DNA of 64,000 bases from Takakia lepidozioides. Lineage: Eukaryota; Streptophyta; Takakiopsida; Takakiales; Takakiaceae. A program made the position numbers and the translations under genes. Of this stretch, positions 40,143 to 56,669 are shown in pieces. Location of the stretch: contig CM060733.1 in the NCBI GenBank assembly GCA_030704615.1, positions 2,354,001 through 2,418,000 of the forward strand, written 5' to 3'. A model generated the notes under the pieces. That model searched no databases and had not been told where the DNA came from. It saw nothing but the letters and a program-made list of their open reading frames with translations. Within the stretch, counting starts at the first letter, position 1. Each line of letters begins with the position of its first letter.

Positions 40143-43097
40143 TTACGATGCTGCCACAGCAGCACTCTTTGGGGTCGAAGATGGGACGGATGTGTTGGGC
40201 AATACTTGAACACCCTTTAAGTCAAGAAGCCCCTTGTCTTTGAGCTTTGGGTCAAATCGCAATGTCTCCTTACAATTCCGTGAATGAAACAAGGTCTCTA
40301 ATTCTTTTTCAACCCGCTTAGCTGCCTGTTTCAAGGCCTTTGCCTTGGGTGGCCCTGGTGCTGCCTCTTCAAACTTCAGCTTCTCTTCCTCTGCAACCAT
40401 GCCCCACCAACCTGGTTCAGAATGTACTCATACGACGTTGTTTGCCGTAGCATTGTGGCCATTGACCCCGCGCCCAGTTTGAGCGGAAACAACCTGGTTC
40501 AGAGAGAGACTCAAAGTTCCTTTTGAAGAGAAATGAATTAGATCTCCATTGACTGCTCCAGTGATCTTGTCCGAGTACCATAACATTGTCAGTTTCATAT
40601 CACAAGCTGCTTTGTCGCGCTGCTGTAGATATGGCACTAGAAGGATCTGAATGTACTGGTACACTTCACATCTCGTGGAGTGATGCACAAGAGTTGATAG
40701 ACTTTCCTATGGGTCTAGAAGAAGTGTCACATGGTCATGCAGTTTGTATCGAAAAATATGACGAGGAGGTGCACACCTGTCATGAGAGGTTTGCAATCCA
40801 GTGGGTTCTCCCAAATATTTTGCAACTCCCCATTGTCATTTCCGCTGGGAACTGAACCATTCTCAGAGATCCATTTGTCTCGAATGCTTTCAAGTAGAGC
40901 TCGGCTGGGACGGTTCACATTCTGCACCTTCACATACCAGCACTGTAGCGGCTTGCGTGCAAAGTGTAGCCTCATACTCTGATAAACCTGTCCACATTGG
41001 CTGGATTCCTTAGTTCACCATAGAGAGCACACCTTGATGCCTTTCAATCTTAGGAGTTCCTTGCAGTAATAAATGCTCGCTACTCTCTCATGCAATCTCA
41101 ACCTCATTGACATGCAACACGTTCTCATACAAGCCAACCCTGCCAACTTCTGGTCCCCATAAAGGAGATATTATGCAATTGCGTAATCTTATTGGCGTAA
41201 CCCACATATGTAGCCTTGCAACCAGTGACTCCAGGAATGCACCTCTCGATAGGTGGTGCTCTCGGGATGTGGATGGCTCAAATTGACATTAAGAGGAGGT
41301 AGAAGCTTCAGGAGAATCCTTCAGAAAAAATATCACACTAACCATCTACACAACAGAGACATTGACGTAAGTACTGGTTTTGTCAACAGGGACTACCCAC
41401 CTGTCTTGAGACACCAACGTAATGTAGAGTCTTTTCCTCATCGAAAATGGCATACACACTTGCCTTTGAGTCGGCTTTGCTGCAATCCGCAATCATACCC
41501 TCCTCAGTCAAGAATGCTACGAACTCGAGATCACCCAAAGATAAAGCTTCCCCACCCACTTGTGCCTGTTGCCTTCGCAGTGCATCTTGCTTCCGCCTAT
41601 ATTCTTCTTGTGCCTGCATTTTGCTTCTGAATCATTTACCTCTGTATGTGTGTGTGTGTGGATGATGGACTACTGTGACCAGCTACAAGTGCATGCTCCA
41701 CATGGCAAGGGAGCATTGTCAGCTCTGGAGCTTCAAATTGAGATTGTCACCCAACAGGCGGTCTATATCATGCAAGTTTATGGTCACAAGGCCACTGAGA
41801 GATACCAACATACCAGACTTTTGATTTTCTTAAGGAAGGAGCAACTCTTAGTTGGGGGGGCGGGGCGGAGGGAGAGCAGAGAAAGAAAGAAAAGAAGTTT
41901 AGTATGTCCGCTGGAGTCCCAAATCAATATTTAGGGACTAATACACGCTGTTACAGAGTCTCTACCTGCATCATGCACATTATCTAGCTCAGTTGTTCAT
42001 TAATTTTGTTCGAAATCAAAAACACTTCGGCAAATCTTGGACCAAAACTTGCCTGGAAATCATAAACACTACTGTGCCAAAAACTGGCATCAAAAGCTTG
42101 CCTGGAATGTGAGCTGCCGTGTTTTTTCTTGGTGTTCATCAGCTGCTGCCAGTTTTTGCTTCCACTTTGGTTCTGCATTCAGTAGCTGTACTTATGTCAC
42201 CACCTCTGACAAATATCAAGTGTCAATTGATAGAAAAAAGGTACTATGACAAGGGCAAAGTTTCATACTCTGGGTTGCACAAACCAGGGATAGCATCAGC
42301 AAGCAAAATGCCGCTACCATGCCTTCACTGGGGAAGGTATCAGAGAACATCTTTCTCAAAGAACAACTGGTAAGCACTTTTTCAAGAATTTCCCTTTTTC
42401 GCAAGTTGGAGACAGATTTCTGAGCCCCCAAGCATGGACTGCACAGATATAGTATGGGGCTCCAATTGCAGATGGCTAAAGGCAGAAACTTATACCTGCT
42501 GAAGAAGCACATGCAATGCCCACGGACCTTGAATTCAACACCCTCACATCAGCCTGAATGCTCTTGTATGTTAGCTCCTCTCTGCCATGATCCACAAATT
42601 GCCAATGACATGCCCGCAGGGAGAAAATAAACTGAGGCTCTGCATAGAAACTCCAGTTTAAATCCCTGAAAAGTTCCTGATCAAATTTCCAGAAGTCTCC
42701 ACTTAAAACCCTGCAACTGTTATGGCAAAATCTCTCTCGAATGAAATAATGACGCCAAAAAGTGTGGATAAATAACGCGATCTGACTGTAGGCATTGTAA
42801 ACGACGAGAGTCAGTTTTGGCCAGTGGCGATGAGAGAGGAAAGGAAAAAGAGGGAAAAAACATTACGTCGGTAGGAGGGCCAATGGAACCCAAAAAGTAG
42901 GACTGAAACAGAACAGTAAAAAACGAATGGACACGCACAAACAGCGAGAGAGCAGCTGGAGACTTCAGCAACACTTACCCACAAAACTCTGGTCTCAGCA
43001 TGGAAATGGAGGGTGCTCTCTCGTGGCCCATTGAAGATCCTGCCATCGTGGCGAGCATGGTACTCGGGGTAGTGCCATATGCGCTAACTCCCGCCAT
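40143..43097 (-). CDS. Plant GIY-YIG-fold-like protein, probably plastid-targeted
   Basis: Three 3' exons are clear and join in phase. 41626-41401: MQAQEEYRRKQDALRRQQAQ, FVAFLTEEGMIADCS, then ASVYAIFDEEKTLHYVGVSR (the GIY-YIG-like strand pair). 40987-40777: VYQSMRLHFARKPLQCWYVK and GNDNGELQNIWENPLDCKP. 40390-40143: APGPPKAKALKQAAKRVEKE, NCKETLRFDPKLKDKGLLDL, stop. I know this as a conserved plant family of unassigned function; catalytic residues of true GIY-YIG nucleases are not evident. Likely 5' exons are 43097-42979 (MAGVSAYGTTPSTMLATMAG, transit-peptide-like) and 42710-42496 (DLNWSFYAEPQFIFSLRACH), which join in phase. A further exon near 42172 (EPKWKQKLAAADEHQEK) is possible. The link between 42496 and 41626 is not resolved. 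It shares a 490-bp divergent promoter region with ClpR3. Confidence 0.75.
40408..40503 (-). mobile_element. 68-bp LINE tail with 14-bp target-site duplication
   Basis: CAACCTGGTTCAGA at 40408-40421 and 40490-40503 flanks the insert 40422-40489. On -, the insert reads the common LINE tail (CGCTCAAACTGGGCGCGGGG ... TATGAGTACA). It sits in the last intron of the GIY-YIG-like gene. Confidence 0.9.
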
Positions 43098-43587
43098 AGC
43101 TGCCTAGCTTAAGTGAGTGCTGCCAATGCGGCTCCCTCCTACCTTCTTACAGTTTACTGAATTATACACTTTGTTCATGAGATTCTTGTATTCTACCACA
43201 AACCCATCGCTGAACAAGCTCACAAACCCGCCTCGAGAAATCTCTCATTCCGATGGATCTGAAATTGGTGGGACAAAAACTTAATCCAGCCTTATCCAAG
43301 ATATGCCTGCTTGTTTCTATTGGTCCACGTCATCTATATTAGATGCTCTGATGTGGACAAGAGCGTGGATGAATAGAATAAGGGTGGACACAGAGATCGC
43401 TGGATGTCCTCCAAGCATCTGTGGAGATTTGGTGAAGGAGAGCAGCTTGCATGAACAAATTTTGAGGAGGGCAACACGGGAGGGAGTCACACTCTTCGCT
43501 GTGATTTTCACGGATCATTTGTAAGTCCTCGCAGGACTTGAGAGAGATTGAGAGGTAGGATTTGAAGCTGGGTATTGGAAGGAATCT
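43098..43587. promoter_or_regulatory. Divergent promoter region between two plastid-protein genes
   Basis: 490 bp separate the ATG of the - strand GIY-YIG-like gene (43097) from the ATG of ClpR3 (43588). No classical TATA box is evident. Shared regulation is inferred only from arrangement. Confidence 0.4.
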
Positions 43588-46500
43588 ATGGCTATGGCGG
43601 ATTGTGGCACTCTGATGAGGGGTTTATGGAAAAACCCTAATAAGCAGCTCCACGGGTCTTCTGCTTCCAGGACTCATGGTTTGCCACGGGCAAGCCGAGC
43701 GCGTGTGCGGATGGCCATGCGCGCACTTTCGTCTCCCAATGACCCCTTTCTGGCGCACCTCGCAGCTGCGGCCACCACCCCACTTGGCCAAGCCCAATTG
43801 GCGCAATCCAGAAGCGTTTCGGATGACACGCCTCCGTTGCTAGATATTGTGACTGATTCCTTGACTATGGCAGCTCCAGCTCAGGTCAGTGGTTGTGGTG
43901 GAAATTGGACGAAGTAGCTTGTAAAGTGGAGTGGCAATCCGTCAGCCACTTCAGCCGTATACTTTCCAGGCATTTGTTACAAGCGATTCTCTTAGATTAT
44001 CGGCTCGGTTCATTCTTTAAAATTTAGGCTTGTTCATCAAGGAATTCACCTTGCATAAGTATCTCCTGTGCCTCTTTTGACTGTAGATTGTTGGAGGCAA
44101 GATCTACAAATTACCATGCAGTTGCTATGGAGATGGCGCACATGGTTGGGCTGACAATTATGTTGTCAATTTCAGTCACTAGTCTCCTCTTCTAATTCTT
44201 GGTGTGTTTATTATCACCATGAAATGCTAGATGCATGCTGGTGAGCCAAAAATCTTACGTGTCCAAATTACGCATTCTGGCCTTTAGGTGGAGCGTCAAA
44301 CATCATACAATGAGCACAGACCTCGCCGCCCACCCCCTGACCTTCCATCTCTGCTTCTCAACAGTCGGATTGTCTACATTGGCATGCCGGTATGCAAACC
44401 GTGTTTTAAAATCTTTTTGTATAGGGTTCAAGGGAGGCTTTGGAGTTGGTTGGAGTTAGGTGGTGCATGATGTGTATACTTATGTTGATGGGGAGAGGAG
44501 AGGGATTCTTTGGGTCTTTAGACATAGTCATTGATTATTTATGCTGGACATTGGTCATGGTTAACCAGGAAGGGTATAAGCCCTGTAGAATCTGGAGCTG
44601 TTTCTTGGATTCAAACCACCAGGGTGTGACGTCTGCCTGGAATCGCCATCGTGCTCACGCACAGTCCAGGATTATTCAGTCCAGGATTGATTGACTTTTC
44701 TTGTAGGAGGTAGCAATACCGTTATCTTCAAAAGGATCAAGTGATCTATTTATCTGATTCCCTTAGGAGTGCAGCTAGACAGTGAGAAATAGGGAGAGAG
44801 TTTAGAGGCTAATGGGAAAGAGATTGGAACAGCTGGTACCAGCAGTGACAGAGCTGGTGATAGCGGAGCTGCTGTATCTGCAGTGGCTGGACCCAAGGCA
44901 GCCAACTTATGTCTACATTAACTCGACAGGAACCTCTCGTGCTGATGGTGAAACGGTATCTCTGATCCCTTGCTCTCACTTCACTACCCCCTCCCCACAT
45001 TTTTCCATTCTCACTATATTTCCCTTTCTTTTAAGAGCAGGTGATTAGTGTAATCTGCTTGAACTGGATCTACGTCTTTGGTCCCTTATACTTTTGTCTC
45101 AGACTGCACCCATATTTGCTTGTGAAGTTCAGTCACATGGAATTCACAAACAATTGTCTTCATGTTGGTGGGTGTTGGCCAGGTGGGTATGGAAACTGAA
45201 GGGTTTGCAATATATGACACCATGATGCAAGTGAAGAATGAGGTGCCTGCAGCTTTTCTCCCTCTCTCTCTCCCCCCAACACCCCCCCCTCCCCGTGTTC
45301 ACCAACTTGCAAAAGCTTGAGGCTGAACCTAAAGCCCTGGCCCTGTTGGGGTTTAACTTTTGGCTGCTCAGACACAGCAGATTGATGCTTGTGTGAAGGG
45401 CTTTCTAGAGATATCTGGAAAGCCCGAACTAATTGTTTATACCATGTAAGTCCCACTACTTGAGTGAGCCACTTACAAAGGTAGTGTCTATCCCTAATTT
45501 TCCGGTTAAACTGGGTGTGGGTTCTGTGGCCACAAGGCTATGACAAACAAAGTGTTATGAGTACATCTTCCCCACGCACCCCCCTCCTTCACCTCCAGTT
45601 GGAACTCAATTTTAATATCTGTTTGAAATCACCTTGGGCAGAGCTCAATTTTGCAGCTTGGGTGTCATTTGCAGTGAGAGAACTATGTCGATGTGAAATT
45701 GAAATCGTGCTAAACCAGGAGTACCTACAATCCTGGGGTTCAATGGCTGCAAGAGTACTGCCTAGGAAAAATGCTAGTCTCTCTCTCTCTGCCTCGCAAA
45801 CACCCACAGTAGCACAGTAGCACAAACAGTGATGAGGTGCAACATGTGTTACAGATCCAAACAGTGGCAGTAGGTGCGGCAATCGGACAGGCATGCTTGC
45901 TACTGGCTGCTGGTGAGAAGGGCCGGCGTTATATGATGCCTCATTCTACAGGTGTTGTCTCTCTGTCCCCTTCGAGACCAATGAAATTTGGTGGGTTTGT
46001 GCTGTGTAAGTCAGTTGCTCACTGTGCTGTTGGTGAGTATTGCTGTTTACTCAGGATAGAGCTATCAGTAATGCAGTGAAAGCAGTAGCAACCTTTCCGC
46101 ACTTTGCGTTAGCATGTTGTGAAGCTAATTGTAAGGGGAGGGATGTGATGGGGCAGCTATGATTCAACAGCCTCGATTACCATCTACCGGCCAGATGTCT
46201 GCCATTGACGTCCACATAAGAGCTAAAGAGGTTCTCTCTCTCCCTCTCTCTCGGGCATGGGTTATATCAAGGTAAGTCCCAGTACCGGAGTGAGCCCCTC
46301 ACAACGGTAGTGTTTGTTCCCTCTTGTTCCGCCAGACTAGCCGCGGGGTCTCTGGCCACGAGGCTATAGCAAACAATGTCTTATGAGTACATCCTCTCGG
46401 GCATGGTTCAAACTTCAAGTTGATAAACAGGAGAAAATTGGGGTCTATTTCAACTTGATTCTGCTTATATGAAAAGGCTGGTAAATGTCCGAATCTGTGA

Positions 46501-47754
46501 TGTCCGAATCCATTCCAAGAAATTAAAACACAAGGCTGATGGAAAGTAGGTGTTTGGGCTGGCAGGTGATTAATAACAGGGACACACTCGTGGGACTGCT
46601 GGCCAAGCATACCGGCAATGTATAAATCTCTTCTTCTAGTCCTTTGCTACCTCTCCTAGTTGTGTCGATGGGCATGTCTTATTGCTGGGCATTCGGTTTT
46701 TGCTGAGTTTATATTTGAAGGAGATTGCTGTCCATATTGAAAGAGGGTCGACTGCATTCCAGTGAGTTGGACTTCTGACACTGGTGCTCAGCTTTGTTTG
46801 TCACTACTGGTATTTTGAAATGGCAAGAGGAACCACAAGAGAGATGCTCTCATTGACCGGACTCTGCCAAGGTTGGCTGTGGCGTAGCCATGACGGCATA
46901 GTGACTTCGGAATATAATTCTCTGGGCTAGGGTGGGGGTCAAACCCACCATGGCATGAAAGCTCACAACATATGAGAGAAAGGAAGGAAAACTATATAAT
47001 GTCCTCAGGGCCTGAAAGTCCATAATTGAGAGAGAGTTGTAGGAACACCACAAACATATTAAGGTGGTTGGAGGAGTTTGGTGACCCTCTGAACAATACA
47101 GACAGCAATATCTGTACTGCTACTGTGCATGTGAGTGTAAAGGGGAAAGTTAGTGATATAAGAGGAGGGGACGGTCCTAATCAGGGCACTGGGAAGCGGG
47201 TTGCAGTCATTTGAGAAAGTTGCCAAGGTGATGGAGAGGCCTTTCTACATGAATCCTCGCAAAGCTGTTGACTTTGGTGTGGCGGACAAGGTAACTTCAC
47301 TCTTTTTCTCTGTAAGTACAAACTGGTTAGATCACCAACCAGCAGTCACCCACTGGAATAGAACTTTGAGAGATTCCAGTTTGCAGATTTGGTGAGATAT
47401 TCTAAGACAGATTTTGAATGTCTTAATTTCCTCCATGGTTTAATCCTGACAAAGGCTTCCACCTGGGGTTGGAATTAGCTCGTAAATATTGTGTTCAAAC
47501 CCATGTACAGTGCATCCTTTCTCGAGTTCTCCTTTAGTTGGAAGGAGAAGGACCTTAGTGTGCAATATGTTCGATAAATTTGAATTGTATTCAGCTTTGC
47601 TCCTGGCGGGTTTTCCATCGGACAGATATTGTGGCGTGGCCAAGAAGCCATGGCTGAGACCTTGAAAACAGAAGAGTGGGATAAGAGAGCAGGCATTCGT
47701 GTGGTGGAGCGTCCTGCTGCAGCTTATGGTGCAGGCGAAAATGGCTTGGGTTAA
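43588..47754 (+). CDS. CLPR3: ClpR3-like non-catalytic subunit of the plastid Clp protease
   Basis: Nine exons join in phase to 339 codons plus stop: 43588-43884, 44288-44389, 44833-44955, 45183-45242, 45855-45951, 46157-46230, 46566-46619, 47207-47290, 47626-47754. The first exon is a Ser/Ala/Arg-rich transit peptide. The ClpP fold follows: PPPDLPSLLLNSRIVYIGMP, LVPAVTELVIAELLYLQWLD, YVYINSTGTSRADGE, EGFAIYDTMMQVKNE, VAVGAAIGQACLLLAAGEKG, AMIQQPRLPSTGQMSAID. The catalytic serine position (GQAAS in ClpP) is altered and the catalytic His of MIHQP is Gln (MIQQP), so this is a ClpR. The C-terminus (ILWRGQEAMAETLKTEEWDK) points to the ClpR3 branch. ClpR subunits form the ClpP1/R ring in the chloroplast stroma. 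Two LINE tails lie in its introns. Confidence 0.92.
45295..45568 (+). mobile_element. 5'-truncated LINE tail in ClpR3 intron 4
   Basis: Matches the 3' end of the LINE at 48845-49836 from GTTCACCAACTTGC to TTATGAGTACATC. Imperfect C-rich repeats (CCCCAACACCCCCC before, CCCCACGCACCCCCC after) look like a worn target-site duplication. Confidence 0.85.
46248..46406 (+). mobile_element. 133-bp LINE tail with 13-bp target-site duplication
   Basis: CTCTCGGGCATGG at 46248-46260 and 46394-46406 brackets the insert, which carries GAGTGAGCCCCTCACAACGG and ends TCTTATGAGTACAT. Located in ClpR3 intron 6. Confidence 0.93.
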
Positions 47755-48830
47755 TAGGGGAATTTGTAATAAATTTTGAAGATGTAGTGGTGGCTAGCTA
47801 GAAGTAGTGATTGTATTTCAACTTGGGAACTGTGCCGCAATGCCCCTGTTAAATTTACAAGTAAATGTACTTGCAGTCTTTTCTCATCTGCAGATTAAAG
47901 CATAGCAAGTTATAGTGGGGATTCTTACTAGGATACATATCCTGTACGAATGTATCATAGGAAAGGAAGTCTAATAAAGAAAGATTCTACTGCATGGAAA
48001 ATCTTGCACTTGCATAGTATTGGCCAAAAGCTCAGGCACAAGGTGAAGTCCCCAACTAAATTCCACCTGGATCTGTGCTGGAAATATTACATCCAGCTGT
48101 GTGCAGGGGACGCATGGATTGTGAAGTTGTGTTCTTAGTTAAATAAAAGTATGGGTGGCACCAAACATTGTTGTTGGTGATTACATCTCTGGGCATTGTG
48201 CATCATATCAGGGATCGAGACCCGGGATAGTTCCTGTGATAGTCCAAGTTATGGTGGTGCAGGCCGGGTTTGCGGCCTTCCTTATGCTATTGTTCCTCTT
48301 TGCTCCCAAGAATTGGTGCTGGATGTTGATACTGTCCTGGCTCCATGTGGTCCTACCACTTCGTGTTGGAGCACAATTGGACTACATTGCACTAAGACGT
48401 CTCTGGTTCTTAGCAAACTACAAAACTACCACAATGGCTGGTATAATACTATGGCGTAAAATATTATGGCATATCATATCATTTCTTGGTCAGAAAATTT
48501 AGTTGTTGTATGGGATACATATATCCATATATATAACCATCTCCTAGAAGGAAGGATTGAAAACTCTTGCTGAAGCAAGCGTAACTTATGGTGTCACTTC
48601 ACCTCGAAGGGATATTGCCTTGCCTTCTGTTTGGAAAGGTCTAAGAGCCATATCCTGGGCAACGTGGTTGCCCAATCCTCCCCCAAGGACTCAAAAGTCC
48701 CTAGACACCTTGGTGGACTTGTCTCTAAGTACCTTGTCTAGACAAACAAGTAACAAAGAGCTAAGTCAATTTAAGAAGCAAGCAACCAACATAATATTAC
48801 AAGCATAAACATTTGAACTCCTATGACGAC
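47755..48830. other. Spacer after ClpR3, nothing firm
   Basis: Open frames at 48155-48502 and 48557-48808 on + show no domain I recognise. The first has a hydrophobic run that could be chance. Confidence 0.35.
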
Positions 48831-49850
48831 TCTCATCTGCTACATTATTAGACCTGCCTTGGAGTACGGATCTGCTATATGGGTTGATAACTCCAACCAG
48901 GCTAAGTCTCTAGAATCCATTCAAGTGGGGGTGCTTAAGGAGTGTATGTCAGCATGCTCCAAAACAGCCAATGTGGCTGTTCGGGGTGAGTTTGGCATTC
49001 CGTCCTTAAGCTCCCGACGAGATGAATTCAAGGTCAGATGGTGGGGTCAGCTGCAACATATGCCCAACACCAGATATCCTAAGTTAATCGACTCTATATC
49101 TTGGAAACAGGACCGCCCTGTCAAACAGGCTAAGTCCTGGCAGAAGTGAGTAGAAGAGATCCTCAAGGACCTGGACCTGGATCCGCAAGCATTGACCCTG
49201 CTGGATAAATCTGACTTAGAGGCTGTAGTGTCCTCAGCCATGTCTGTTGCCATGAGATTGTCTGATGAAAATGAAGTTAGGCAGAAAACTTCCCTGAACT
49301 TGTTTCCAGTCTATGACATGGGGGAGGACATCTTGGATGACCTCAAGGGTCTACCCACTCTCGGCACTAGACTGAAATTTAAACTCAGGGCAGGAAGCCT
49401 ACCTTTGAACAGCAAACAGAAGCAGAGAGGAAAGGGAGAGTGCAATTGCCCGTTGTGTGGGCAATCTGAAGACAGTATTCATTTTCTGATACACTGTCTG
49501 GGGTTCTCTCACCAAAGAGACGCTCTCTTCAAATCTATTAAGGGTATTGTGCCTGTACCCCTGTTTACCAACTTTGAAAGTCTCGAGGCTGAGCCAAAAG
49601 CCCAGGCCCTCCCGAGGCCTAGTTTTTGGGCAAATCACACACAGCAGATTGATGCTTGTGTGAAGGGATTTCTAGAGGATATCTGGAAAACCTGGATTAA
49701 TTCTATATATGAAGGTAAGTCTTACTACCAACGTCAGCCCCTGACAGAGGTAGGTTCTGTCCCTTTTGTTCCCGCTCAAACTGGGCGCAGGGTCAATGGC
49801 CACAAGGCTACGGCAAACAACGTCTTATGAGTACAATCTCATCTGCTACA
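48831..49850 (+). mobile_element. 5'-truncated LINE (992 bp) with 14-bp target-site duplication
   Basis: TCTCATCTGCTACA at 48831-48844 and 49837-49850 flanks the insert 48845-49836. It encodes the C-terminal part of a non-LTR retrotransposon ORF2: IRPALEYGSAIWVDNSNQAK, VGVLKECMSACSKTANVAVR, then KGECNCPLCGQSEDSIHFLI with CxCxxC...H...HC, the usual C-terminal cysteine motif, and FTNFESLEAEPKAQALP, FLEDIWKTWI. A stop (TGA near 49147) and frame differences break it. The 3' tail ends TATGAGTACA with no poly(A). This is the longest member of the family in the window. Confidence 0.9.
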
Positions 49851-50066
49851 ACTATTGCCGATGAATCTGTCCTCTATCCCGACTAGCACTCCTGCAACCA
49901 TGAAGCCCCCAACAAAATGGCGTTTCCAGGTGCTCAAACAAGGGCCTACAACTTTTGACAGGTGGCCACTCCAGATGGAAGCTCAGTTTTCCCAGCCAAC
50001 TCAGAAGTCTTGTTCAACCTCCTGCACCATAAGAAGCGCTAGTCAGCCCTACAACTATGACACTTG
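49851..50066. other. Short spacer before RIO2
   Basis: No feature seen; probably includes the 3' UTR of the - strand RIO2 gene. Confidence 0.4.
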
Positions 50067-55384
<5,318 letters not shown>

Positions 55385-56669
55385 TGCAACCCAACACACT
55401 AGTTGAGAGAAAGCCTGAAACCCTAATAGTGCGGAGGGGAGGGAGGGAGAGAGAGAGAGCGTGTGGGTGGCAGTCTCAAGCAGACGTATTCCAAATTGGT
55501 TCCAATTAGGTTTGCTAATTATAGACTAACTAATTAATTACTACCTAATCTGACTCAAGAGATCCCCTCTCATTACCCCATCTCTCGTATGTTGAGTGAG
55601 TTTTCATTGGCTAATCTGAAGACCTCTCTCCATATTGGAACGGTGAACATACAGGCTGAAATTAGTATTTCATTGAAGCATGGACGTCTTTAGATCGGTC
55701 TGTTCCTTTGATGAATCGCGTCATACAGTGGAAAGGAGAATTTGCAATGGAGAAGTACAAAATCAAGCGTATGATTGTGAGTGCCCACGGTGGGTTGACA
55801 ATGCAGCATCTGCGGGAATGGACCTGGTTTGGGTCTTGGTCTGGAACAAGCACCGACGACTCCAGCACCACCTTCACAAAATCTCTTTAGTGTTTAATTT
55901 TGTTTTGAACATACTAATCTCATGTTAAATGGCTGCACTGCGGAACACTTGCATAGTTCCGCTGTCACTGATATCAAATTACTGTAGTATGGAGGAAGGA
56001 AGAAGAAAAGAAAGACCGAATGCATAATGTCCACCTGGTGTGGAGAGAAGGGGCGAGGGGCAGGATTTTGTCAATCACCACAGAGAGGCGGGCTCCTTGC
56101 AGCCATGAAAAGCTGGTGAATATCTCTAAAATGATAAAAGTTCTTGGACTTGCCAACTTTAATCCTCAAAGATTATTGTTAGTAAAACGACATAGATTAT
56201 AGATCTGAGGAAGTGCTGGTCTGGGGCATAGAAAACAGATCCACTGGAAGACCAGGTTGCCGTGAGAAATCAGAACTGAAGTGTCGTCAAAGATGTAAAA
56301 TGTTCTGAAGTCTTCATTTGCTCACAGATTAGCAGAATATTTTAACCTTGAAAGTTCATTCTGTTTGAGAAGCACAATGTGTCATCTGAGTTAGCTACCA
56401 GCTCCCTACATGTTTGAAGTACAAATCATCATGGCAATAAGAAGGTACCTGCTACAGCATCCTTGTGTCAAAGTCATCACTCTTGCAGAGTAGCTCAGAT
56501 ATGCAGTGATAATGTGAAGCTCCTCAATAGTGGAATATAAGTTCTGCTGAAGAAGTGCAGGGTGATGATATTGCACAACAGGCTTTGAGAGGGTTACTGT
56601 CTCGACTAGTCTACATGTTGGGAGGATGTTACAGCCTATATTCGATTATCACTGAACACATGTCTCCCT
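55385..56669. other. Intergenic region between RIO2 and the PPR-DYW gene
   Basis: Contains a GA/GT-rich stretch just upstream of RIO2 (55434-55466). A short + frame at 55680-55928 shows no domain. AACTGAAGTGTCGTCAAAGA near 56276 resembles a decayed half of palindrome family B. Coding of the PPR gene could start anywhere between 56555 and 56670. Confidence 0.4.
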
